NCBI GenBank assembly: GCA_002360535.1 | Contig: DEQR01000003.1 | Coordinates: forward strand, 1-64,000 | DNA length: 64,000 nucleotides | Direction: 5' to 3' | DNA from: Thiobacillus sp. UBA3361 | GTDB taxonomy: Bacteria; Pseudomonadota; Gammaproteobacteria; Burkholderiales; Thiobacillaceae | In this document: positions 18,591 through 26,894 of the stretch, one piece after another | Layout: each line of letters begins with the position of its first letter | Position numbering within the stretch: position 1 is the first letter of the stretch | Translations under genes and position numbers: made by a program | The notes under the pieces: model-generated | The model's input: only the letters and a program-made list of their open reading frames with translations | Database searches by the model: none | What the model was told of the DNA's origin: nothing

Positions 18591-20211
18591 TCAAGTGGGG
18601 CCCGAAATGGCCTTCTCCGTATGACGAATGAGTTCCCGCAACTCACGGGAAGTGTCTCGAAGCCGGCCGCTCGCATGGCCTAGTAACGCCAGCATGGCGT
18701 GGTTCGCCTCTACAACCGACGAAATGGCTTCCATGTTGGTTGTGATGCCCTGAGTTGCGCTTGATTGCTGCTTCAATAAAGCGATTGTGTTGTTCGCGGC
18801 GTCAGCAGCCGCACCGCTGGCATCCGTAATACGCGGCAGTATCGTGGTGCTATGGCTGATCTTCGCAAGACTGTTTGCCATGGCCTTGGTGACATGGTCC
18901 ATGGCATCGACCGCCTCTTGGGTACGCGCGACGACTGCCGTCACCGTAGTATTGATTTCGGCGGTCCTAGCCGTCGTGCGGTCGGCCAGATTACGTACTT
19001 CATCCGCCACGACAGAAAAGCCACGTCCCTGTTCGCCAGCCCGAGCAGCCTCAATTGAGGCGTTTAATGCAAGCAGATTGGTTTGATCGGCAATCTCCTT
19101 GATCACCTTGGCGAACCCACCGACGCTCACGACGTCTGCATTCACTGCGGCTATCTTGACCTGCGCCTGCTTCACCGCCACCGCCACCTGGCTACTGCTG
19201 CGATTGCCTTCCTGCAGCGTCACCAATGTTTCCTGTGCCATCTGATCGGTCTCGTGAACCGCCTTCAAGCTGATATCTGTCCCCACAGCTATCTCGCTGA
19301 TGGAAACGCTCAGCTCTTCCATCGCGGCCGTGATTTCGCCAAAACGCTCGGATTGCTCTTGAGAGGCGTGGGCAAGAGCGTTGAATGCCTTGTCCAGTTC
19401 CAAGGCTCGGCGCTCCATTTCCTCTGAAGATACAAGTACATCCGCGAACGTGGCACGCAGATGGATGCGCAATGCCTCCAGTTGGCAAAACAAGGGGGCA
19501 AGGCTCTTCCCCTGCCCTTGAAAGCTTGTTGAGAGGTTGCCCTCATCGAGCTGCACGACTGCTTGATGCAAAGCTTTCAAGGGGTGGAGGATGCGCAGGT
19601 CCAGTATCCCTGCCCAAAGTACACAGCCGATGGCCGCTACCCCAGCCAGCCCCCACCCGGCAACTCCCCCCGCCGCTTGAGCAGCCAGGACCAGAAGGGC
19701 GAGGCCCGTGGCATACAGCCAAGATTGCCGGAATATGCCCCCCACGGGTGGTACGAAGCGTGTCGCAGGAAAAGAGGTTCGCCCTTCTTGCACGTCTCGA
19801 TATAGCGCTTCGGCCTCAGATACCTGCTGCCTCGATGGGGCAGTACGCACTGATACGTATCCAACCGGATGCCCATTTTGAGTGACGGGGGTTACGAATG
19901 CGTTTACCCAGTAGTAGTCACCGTTCTTCGTGCGGTTCTTCACCAGCCCCCGCCAGGGCTGCCCCGCCCGGATGGTGCGCCAAAGATCAGCAAAGGCGGA
20001 AGCCGGCATGTCGGGATGACGCACGATATTATGTTTCGCACCAATCAACTCTTCGCGGCTGAATCCGCTGATGTTGACGAAGGACTCATTGGCGTAGGTA
20101 ATGACGCCCCTCAGGTCCGTCTTGGTGACTATGGGACGGGTCGGATCAAGTAATTTCTCCTGGGGCGTGTGCGGCCGGCTGCTATCCCCCCCCGAACATC
20201 GAAATATCCAT
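18591..20211 (-). CDS. aer: Aer-type aerotaxis chemoreceptor, reading frame interrupted at an 8-G tract
   Basis: A PAS-sensor chemoreceptor resembling Aer, which reports cellular redox state to the flagellar motor through CheA/CheW. The natural start is ATG 20211, preceded by AGGGGAG. The first six codons (MDISMF) then meet eight G residues and the frame closes at TAG. If the tract had seven Gs, the frame would continue as GGDSSRPHTPQEKLL, TKTDLRGVITYANESFVNISGF and on through the rest, 539 residues in all. Domains in that product: PAS (about 25-130, with ITYANESFV and KNGDYYWVNAFVTPV), a hydrophobic hairpin (about 163-202), a HAMP-like linker, and an MCP signalling domain with IADQTNLLALNASIEAARAGEQGRGFSVVADEV split around residue 395. 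Without the shift only a TTG inside PAS could start translation. Either a switchable gene, a recent mutation or a base-call error. Confidence 0.8.
20186..20193 (-). repeat. Homopolymer tract (eight G on the coding strand) that sets the frame of the Aer-like gene
   Basis: Eight consecutive C on the plus strand, hence eight G in the mRNA, seven codons into the Aer-like gene. Seven Gs join the start codon to the long frame; eight do not. It is the longest homopolymer I noticed in a coding position in this window; other C or G runs in genes reach seven. Confidence 0.85.
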
Positions 20212-20329
20212 ATTTTCTCCCCTTAGGTCATATCGAAACTGTCATGGCTTGCAAGTCGTGCCGCCAGGTGGCATTCACGAGAGGTTCCAAGGCTTTGCAG
20301 GATGCCCACGATCTGCCTGCTGTCGCCCT

Positions 20330-23296
20330 TCATGACCCCGACCCAACCATGGCCAAGAGCTCGTCCGCCTGCATCGGCCGCCCATGCAAGTAGCCTTGGG
20401 CGATGTCGCAGTTCAAGCCGCGCAGGTATTCCATCTGATTAATGGTTTCCACCCCCTCGGCCACCACCTTCAGGCCCAGGTTGTGGGCCAGGCCGATGAC
20501 GGCGGCGGCGATGGTGGCGCTGTCGTGATTGATCTCGATGTCCTGCACGAAGGAACGGTCGATCTTCAGGGCATGCAGGGGGAAGCGCTTCAGGTAGGCC
20601 AGGCTGGAGTAGCCGGTGCCGAAGTCGTCCACCGCCAGACGGAATCCCAACCGGCTGAGTTCGCCAAGCAAGGTGGAGGCTTCTTCCGGGTTATACATCA
20701 GGGTGCTTTCGGTGATCTCCAACTCCAGCTCCTCCGCCGGCAGGTCATGCTCCAGCAGCGTCTTCTGGAACATGTCAACTAGGTTGGCCTGGCGGAACTG
20801 GCGCGGCGACAGGTTGATCGCCACCTTGGGGTGGGGCACGCCGGCCTGGCGCCAGGCCCTGATCTGACCGCACACATGGCTCAGCACCCATTCGCCGATG
20901 GGCACGATCAGCCCGGTCTCCTCGGCCAGGGGGATGAAATCGCCGGGGGGGATCAAACCCTTCTTCGGATGGCGCCAGCGCACCAGCGCCTCGGCCGCCA
21001 CGATGCGCCCCGACTCGAACTCCACCTGGGGCTGATAGTGAACGAGCAGTTCATCCTTGCCGACGGCCTTGCGCAGGTCGCTCTCCAGGCGCAGGCGGTC
21101 CACGGCATCGGCATTCATTTCCGGCGCGTAAAAGCGGAATGTGTTGCGCCCCGCGTCCTTGGCCCGGTACATGGCGGTGTCCGCGTTCTTGAGCAGGGTG
21201 GTGACATCCTTCCCATCCCGGGGATAGACGCTGATGCCGATGCTGGCCGTCACCTGCAGGGCATGTCCATCCGAGGGGATGGGCTCGGCGATGGCGCTGA
21301 TCAGGTTGGGCAGGATCTGGATGATGTCGGAGTCCCGTGAGATGTCCGTCAACACCACCACGAACTCGTCGCCGCCCACCCGCGACACCGTGTCCACCAT
21401 GCGCACCGCGCCGCGCAGCCGCTGCCCCACGGCCGAGATCAGTAGATCGCCCACCGAATGGCCCAGGCTGTCGTTGATGTTCTTGAAGCGGTCCACGTCG
21501 ATGAACAGCACCGCCGCTTGGTGGCCCCCGCGCTGGGCCTGCTTGATGGCCTGGGAGAGGCGGTCCTGGAGCAGGCTGCGATTGGGCAGCCCGGTCAGGC
21601 TATCGTGGGTGGCCAGGTGCAGGAGGTTCTCTTCGGCCTGCTTCTGTTCGGTGACATCGTTTTGCACGCCGACGAAATGGGTGATGCCGCCGTCCTCGGC
21701 GCGCACCGGCGCCACCAGTAATTCGTTCCAGAACGGCGAGCCATCCTTGCGGTAGTTGCGCACCACCACCCGGGCCTCCTGTCCCGCCCCGATGGCCTGG
21801 CGCAGTTGCCGGGTGCCGGGCTGGTCGTGCTCATCCCCGTGCAGGAAGCGACAGTTGCGGCCCAGGGCCTCGGCCTCTGTATAGCCGGTGATGCGCTCGA
21901 AGGCCGGATTGACATAGACGATGGGATTGTCCGGTTGGCGTGGGTCGGTGATGACGATGCCGTTACCGCTGGCCTCCAGCGCCCGCTGCGCCAGGCGCAA
22001 GGACTCCTCGGCCTGCTTGCGCTGGCTGACGTCCCGGGCCACCGCCACCAGCATGTCCCGTTCTTCTGAACGGAAGCCATGCATCACCACCTCCACCGGG
22101 AAGGTCTTGCCGTTCTTGCGTCGATGCAGGGTCTCAATCCGGCCCGAACGGGACGGCGTGGCGAGAATCTCGTCGCAGCGCTGCTTGCAATGGCCCCATG
22201 CGTGCTTGGATTGGATGTCCTGGGGGCCCATGCGCAGCAGTTCCTGGCGGGAGTAACCCAGCTGTTTGCAGGCGGACGCATTCATGTCCACGAAGCGCAT
22301 CTCGGCGCGGTCGATCAGGTAGATGGCATCGTCCGAGGTATCCAGCGCGGTACGGAAACGGGCCAGACTCTCCTCGGCCTGCATGTTCTCGGTTTCATCC
22401 AGCAACTGCACGATGAGGGCCGGGGCCTGATCGATCAGTGTGGTGGACAGGGTGGCGATCAGGATGCGACCCGTCGGCTTCCCTTGGGGCCAAAGGACCA
22501 GGGAATGGGCGGTTTGCCCCTTGTCCAGCACTTCCCGCGCCACCGGTAGCAAAGCCGTGCCGGGTACCAATTGGCCGAGTTCGCGACCGGCCAGGGGTTC
22601 ATGGTCGTCCAGCCCCAGCATCTCCCGCGCCGCCTGGTTGATGGTACGCAACCGCAACCCGACATCCAGCACCAGCAAGCCGTTGGGCATGGTGCAGATG
22701 ACCCGGTCGGCGTACTCCTTCATCTCCTGCAGGTTCTTGTGCTCGGCCTGGAAATAGCTGTCCAGGGCCAGCCCCATGTCGAACAGCACCACCTTGAGCA
22801 GGGAATCGAAACAATCCAGGAACTGTTTTGCATCGCCGCCACACTTGTCCCAGATGAGGGGCATCAGCCCGGACAGGTACTTGCGGTAGGCGCCGATGTA
22901 CCACTTGGGTTCCAGGCCGATACGCTGGTGCACGTGGCCCACCCGCAGACGATTGGTCACGTAATCATCGCCATAATCGCCGGCGGTGAGGCGGCTGAAG
23001 TACGCCGATTGGGCCTCGCGCAGTCGCGCCAACGACTGATCGTCGGGCATCAGGCGGCGCATGGGTTCGAAACCGAGGATGTGGCTGTAGAACGCTTCGG
23101 TGAAGGCGTTCTTGGCTGGCTCTAGCAGCGAGTGCAGGCGGCCCAGGCGCTCGATGTCCGCGGCACCCAGCTCCAGGAACGCCTTGCGCTCGACGATGTC
23201 CCGCTCGTCGATGTCACAACCGGCATCCCCTGGCGTGTAGGTGGGGGCCGGCTTCGTAGCCCGCGCCGCGGAAATGGAAACAACCCGGCTGCTCAT
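20330..23296 (-). CDS. Globin-coupled sensor with PAS domains, GGDEF and EAL
   Basis: A 988-residue cytoplasmic c-di-GMP enzyme. Residues about 30-190 are a sensor globin: the helix-F segment RVGHVHQRIGLEPKWYIGAY supplies the haem-ligating histidine (His123), so it probably senses oxygen or another gas. Three PAS/PAC modules follow (about 195-300, 315-435, 440-555), then GGDEF (about 565-725, intact VSRVGGDEFVVVL) and EAL (about 740-980, intact AAEALVRWRHP). Both catalytic motifs are complete, so it could make and break c-di-GMP. I chose the ATG at 23296 because GGAG lies six bases upstream; an ATG four codons earlier is possible. It lies 118 bases upstream of the Aer-like gene on the same strand and is divergent from the kinase. 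Confidence 0.9.
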   Translation of the reverse strand: MSSRVVSISAARATKPAPTYTPGDAGCDIDERDIVERKAFLELGAADIERLGRLHSLLEPAKNAFTEAFYSHILGFEPMRRLMPDDQSLARLREAQSAYFSRLTAGDYGDDYVTNRLRVGHVHQRIGLEPKWYIGAYRKYLSGLMPLIWDKCGGDAKQFLDCFDSLLKVVLFDMGLALDSYFQAEHKNLQEMKEYADRVICTMPNGLLVLDVGLRLRTINQAAREMLGLDDHEPLAGRELGQLVPGTALLPVAREVLDKGQTAHSLVLWPQGKPTGRILIATLSTTLIDQAPALIVQLLDETENMQAEESLARFRTALDTSDDAIYLIDRAEMRFVDMNASACKQLGYSRQELLRMGPQDIQSKHAWGHCKQRCDEILATPSRSGRIETLHRRKNGKTFPVEVVMHGFRSEERDMLVAVARDVSQRKQAEESLRLAQRALEASGNGIVITDPRQPDNPIVYVNPAFERITGYTEAEALGRNCRFLHGDEHDQPGTRQLRQAIGAGQEARVVVRNYRKDGSPFWNELLVAPVRAEDGGITHFVGVQNDVTEQKQAEENLLHLATHDSLTGLPNRSLLQDRLSQAIKQAQRGGHQAAVLFIDVDRFKNINDSLGHSVGDLLISAVGQRLRGAVRMVDTVSRVGGDEFVVVLTDISRDSDIIQILPNLISAIAEPIPSDGHALQVTASIGISVYPRDGKDVTTLLKNADTAMYRAKDAGRNTFRFYAPEMNADAVDRLRLESDLRKAVGKDELLVHYQPQVEFESGRIVAAEALVRWRHPKKGLIPPGDFIPLAEETGLIVPIGEWVLSHVCGQIRAWRQAGVPHPKVAINLSPRQFRQANLVDMFQKTLLEHDLPAEELELEITESTLMYNPEEASTLLGELSRLGFRLAVDDFGTGYSSLAYLKRFPLHALKIDRSFVQDIEINHDSATIAAAVIGLAHNLGLKVVAEGVETINQMEYLRGLNCDIAQGYLHGRPMQADELLAMVGSGS

Positions 23297-23512
23297 ATAA
23301 CGCTCCATCCATCATCTGGGAGGAAGACGCCAACGGGGGCCGGGTTGGCTGATTACAGTATCGACACTAATGAAGATTACTTTAATTTGCACCCAGAAAA
23401 ATTTATTCGTATCGTTGAACCAACATCCCCCTTCCGACAGAGCTGCCACAAGGCATTCGAATCTGGATGAGCCAAGTTGGGGGTAGAAGAGTATTCAGGA
23501 GGACCCAGAGAC

Positions 23513-26176
23513 TTGACCGACTACGCCAGTCTTACCCGTGAGCAACTCATCGAACGCTTGTTCGCTCTAGAGAGCCGCATGGCGGTTACCCCGGAACAGG
23601 CTCTGTCCGAAGACGAGCAACATGAGGTCGCGGGGTACTTGCGGCAGCTGGTGGCCAGCGTCGACGAGGCGTTCTGGATATGCGATCTGGATCAAGAGCG
23701 CTTCCTTTACCTCAGCCCCACCGTCGAGAACCTCTTCGGCCTCCCCCTTGCCGACCTTTACGACGAACCACCGTGCTTCCTGTCGGTGGTGCATCCGGAG
23801 GACCGGGAGCGGGTCGCCACGGCCTGCATGCGGCAGCACACCGACGGGAAAATTCTGGACCTGGAATGTCGCATCCTGCCTGGCCCGGATGACCTGCGCT
23901 GGATCCGCCTGCGCAGGTTTCCCATCCGCGACGCCACCGGCCGGATCCACCGCATGGCGGGCGTGGCCTGGGACATCACCGAGCGTCGGGCGGCCGAGCA
24001 GGAGTACCGCACCATCATCCAGGCCTCCATGGACAGCTTCTGGAAGGTGGGCGCGGACGGCCGCATCCTGGACTACAACGCGGCCGCCTGCGCCATGCTG
24101 GGCTACAGCCACGAGGAGCTGGCCAGGCTGTCAATCCACGACATCGATCTGCACGAGGACGCGGCCAAGGTCGCCGCGCATATCCGCCTGGTCATTGCCC
24201 AGGGCCAGGATCGATTCGAGACGCGGCACCGCCGCAAGGACGGCCACGTCATCGACGTGGAGGTCAGTGCCTATCACCTACCGCGCGTCGGCGGCGGTCG
24301 GTTGGTTGCCTTCCTGCGCGACATTACCGACCGTAAACGTACTGAAGAGGCCCTGCGGGCCAGCGAGGAGCGCTACCGCGCGGTGGTGGAGGACCAGACC
24401 GAGGTCATTTGCCGGTTTGACAGCGATGGCGTCCTGGTCTTCGTCAACGAGGTCTTCTGCCGCTTCTTCGGCTGTATCGCCCAGGAGGTCCTGGGCACCA
24501 CCTGGCACCCCAGCGCCTACCCCGACGACATGGAGCTGGTCGAATCAAGGCTGGCCACGCTGTCCCCCGCTCATCCCGTGGTGGTGATCGAGAACCGCGT
24601 CTACTCGGGCGACGGGCAGCTGCGTTGGATGCAGTTCGTGAACCGGGCCTTTTTCGACGATGCGGGACGGATCACCGAGATCCAGGCCGTCGGCCGGGAC
24701 ATCACGGAACGCATACAGGCCGAGCAGGCCTGGCGGGAGGCGGAGGCCTTCAAGCAGGCGATCCTGGATGCCGTGAGCACCCAGGTGGCGGTGCTCGACA
24801 GGACCGGCACCATCATCGAGGTGAATGCGGCCTGGCGCCGCTTCGCGCGAGAGAACGCCCTCGAGGATGGGCAGTTCCCCCACAACACGGATATCGGCGG
24901 CAACTATCTTGAGATATGCCGTTCGGCCACCGGATACAGTTCCGAGGGTGCACGGGAAATGGCCGAGGGCATCCAGGCCGTGCTGGATGGACGGCTCCCG
25001 GGCTTCATCCACGAGTACCCCTGCCATGCCCCCCATGCGCGCCGCTGGTTCCTGGCGACCGTCACCCCTCTGGGTCGTGCGGAGGGGGGCGTCGTCATAT
25101 CCCACCACGACATCAGCGCCCCCCGGCTTCTAGCCGAGGAATTGCGACAGAGCGAGGCGCTTACCCGCAGCATCCTGCGGGCGGCGCCGGTGGGCATCGG
25201 CCTGCTGGTGGATCGGGTCTTCCGGGAGGTCAACCAGGCCATGACCGATATGACGGGTTATACACGGGAGGAGTTGATTGGCCGTTCCGCCCGGATGCTG
25301 TACCCGACCCAAGAGGATTTTGACTATGTCGGGCGGGAGAAATATGGCCAGATCAAGGAGAAGGGCCTGGGCCAGGTGGAAACCCGCTTTCGGACGAAGA
25401 ACGGCCGGATCATTGATGTCGCCTTGTCCTCCGCGCCCGTGGTACCCGGTGATCTCACTCATGGCGTGAGCTTCACCGCCCAGGACATCACCGCCGTCAA
25501 GCGGGCCGAACGGGAACGGCTACAGCATGAGGCCAAGCAAAGGGATGCCCTGGTCCGCGAGGTGCACCACCGGATCAAGAACAACCTGCAGGGGGTCATC
25601 GGGCTGATGCGCCAGCACATCTCCGCCCACCCGGAAACCCGGGCGCCCATCGAGGCCGCCATCGAGCAGATCAATACCATTGCCGTGGTGCATGGCCTGC
25701 AAAGCCGCCTGGGGCAACATGAACTGCGCCTGTGCGAGATGTTGCACGCGGTGAACGCCGCTACATCCATGGCCATGGCATTGGCGCCTTCAACCATTGA
25801 CGACCGGCGCGGCAGCGACATCTGGCTGGACAGCGGCGCGGCCGTGAGCGTGGCCCTGATTCTCAACGAATTGCTCCACAATGCCCTGAAACATGGCCAC
25901 CATGCCGGCGGCGTCAACATCCTGCTGACCGGCGGCGGCGAACACGCCACGATCAGCATCAGCAATCCAGGAGGTCCCTTGCCCCCTGGCTTCGATCTGG
26001 AAAACGGCACAGGTTGCGGAACGGGATTGGATCTGGTGCGGACCCTGCTGCCCAGGCGGGGCGCCACCCTGACCATGACCCAGGGCGAGGGCCGCATCAC
26101 AGCCAATCTCGTCTTGGCGCCGCCAGTCACGGCGGCGCGCCCGCGGGATGCCACGACATGCCAGGAAGAGAAATGA
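23513..26176 (+). CDS. Multi-PAS sensor histidine kinase (HisKA_2 family)
   Basis: An 887-residue soluble sensor kinase. Five PAS/PAC modules occupy residues about 40-660, each ending in a D-I-T linker (VAWDITERRAAEQEY, FLRDITDRKRTEEAL, VGRDITERIQAEQAW, SHHDISAPRLLAEEL, TAQDITAVKRAERER). The kinase core is of the HisKA_2 type: REVHHRIKNNLQGVIGLM with the phosphorylated histidine at 685 or 686, then LNELLHNALKHG and GTGLDLVRTLL in the ATPase part. Start is assigned to TTG 23513, nine bases after a perfect AGGAGG; the frame is open further upstream. Its stop overlaps the ATG of the ANTAR regulator (ATGA), so the two form a coupled system. No membrane segment is seen. Confidence 0.88.
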   Translation: MTDYASLTREQLIERLFALESRMAVTPEQALSEDEQHEVAGYLRQLVASVDEAFWICDLDQERFLYLSPTVENLFGLPLADLYDEPPCFLSVVHPEDRERVATACMRQHTDGKILDLECRILPGPDDLRWIRLRRFPIRDATGRIHRMAGVAWDITERRAAEQEYRTIIQASMDSFWKVGADGRILDYNAAACAMLGYSHEELARLSIHDIDLHEDAAKVAAHIRLVIAQGQDRFETRHRRKDGHVIDVEVSAYHLPRVGGGRLVAFLRDITDRKRTEEALRASEERYRAVVEDQTEVICRFDSDGVLVFVNEVFCRFFGCIAQEVLGTTWHPSAYPDDMELVESRLATLSPAHPVVVIENRVYSGDGQLRWMQFVNRAFFDDAGRITEIQAVGRDITERIQAEQAWREAEAFKQAILDAVSTQVAVLDRTGTIIEVNAAWRRFARENALEDGQFPHNTDIGGNYLEICRSATGYSSEGAREMAEGIQAVLDGRLPGFIHEYPCHAPHARRWFLATVTPLGRAEGGVVISHHDISAPRLLAEELRQSEALTRSILRAAPVGIGLLVDRVFREVNQAMTDMTGYTREELIGRSARMLYPTQEDFDYVGREKYGQIKEKGLGQVETRFRTKNGRIIDVALSSAPVVPGDLTHGVSFTAQDITAVKRAERERLQHEAKQRDALVREVHHRIKNNLQGVIGLMRQHISAHPETRAPIEAAIEQINTIAVVHGLQSRLGQHELRLCEMLHAVNAATSMAMALAPSTIDDRRGSDIWLDSGAAVSVALILNELLHNALKHGHHAGGVNILLTGGGEHATISISNPGGPLPPGFDLENGTGCGTGLDLVRTLLPRRGATLTMTQGEGRITANLVLAPPVTAARPRDATTCQEEK

Positions 26177-26739
26177 CCCCTGTCCATATCCTGCTCGTGG
26201 AAGACGATGTGCTGATCCTGCGCACCCTGGCGCGGGGCCTGCGGGAGGCAGGCTACCGCATCAGCGAGGCCGAGTCCGCCGAGGAGGCGATGCAAGTCTG
26301 CGCCCTGGATCGGCCCGACTTGGCGGTGCTGGATATTCGTATGCCCGGCCTCTCCGGCCTTGAACTGGGCCGCGGGTTGGTGGAGCGGGACATCGGCTTC
26401 CTGTTCCTCACCGCCTATGACAACCAGGAGTTCATACAGGAAGCCCAGCAGGCCGGGGCCCTGGGCTATCTGGTCAAACCCCTGGACGTGCCGCGCCTCA
26501 TCCCCAGCATCGAAACCGCCTTGGCCCGCGCACGCGACCTGCGGCAGTTGCGGGAAAACGAGGAGAAGCTGCTCGGCGCGCTGGAGAACAGCCGCGAGAT
26601 CAGCACCGCGGTGGGTGTGCTCATGCAGCGGGACGGGGTGAGCGCGGAGCAGGCCTTCGAAACCTTGAGGGGGCTGGCCCGCAACCAGCGCAAGAAGATC
26701 ACCGAGATAGCGCGCGAAGTGCTTTGGCAGGGATCGTAA
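26173..26739 (+). CDS. Response regulator with ANTAR RNA-binding output domain
   Basis: A 188-residue response regulator that probably controls gene expression by transcription antitermination. The receiver (residues 1-120) has VEDD acidic residues, the phosphoacceptor Asp54 in LAVLDIRMPG, a threonine in FLFLTAYD and the conserved lysine in GYLVKPLD. The ANTAR domain (about 130-185) shows NSREISTAVGVLMQRDGVSAEQAFETLRGLA, the three-helix unit that binds paired hexaloop hairpins in leader RNA. The start overlaps the kinase stop by four bases and is preceded by AGGAAGAG. AmiR, NasT and EutV are relatives. Its RNA targets are not visible nearby. Confidence 0.92.
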   Translation: MTPVHILLVEDDVLILRTLARGLREAGYRISEAESAEEAMQVCALDRPDLAVLDIRMPGLSGLELGRGLVERDIGFLFLTAYDNQEFIQEAQQAGALGYLVKPLDVPRLIPSIETALARARDLRQLRENEEKLLGALENSREISTAVGVLMQRDGVSAEQAFETLRGLARNQRKKITEIAREVLWQGS

Positions 26740-26894
26740 CAAGGCTGCGCGGGAAACGCCGGGGTTGCGGGGCGGGCTGTATGTCGGGTGATGACCCGAC
26801 CCAGAAATGACCCCACCATTGCGGTCAACAAGCTCAGCTCAGTAGGACGCAATAGGCAAAGCCGCATTGCGCCTCACGGGGAAGCCACCGGCGG

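Noticed and set aside
20212..20329. Sigma-28 promoter for the Aer-like gene
   Set aside because: Only a TTCGATAT-like half is seen; no matching -35 element stands at the right spacing.
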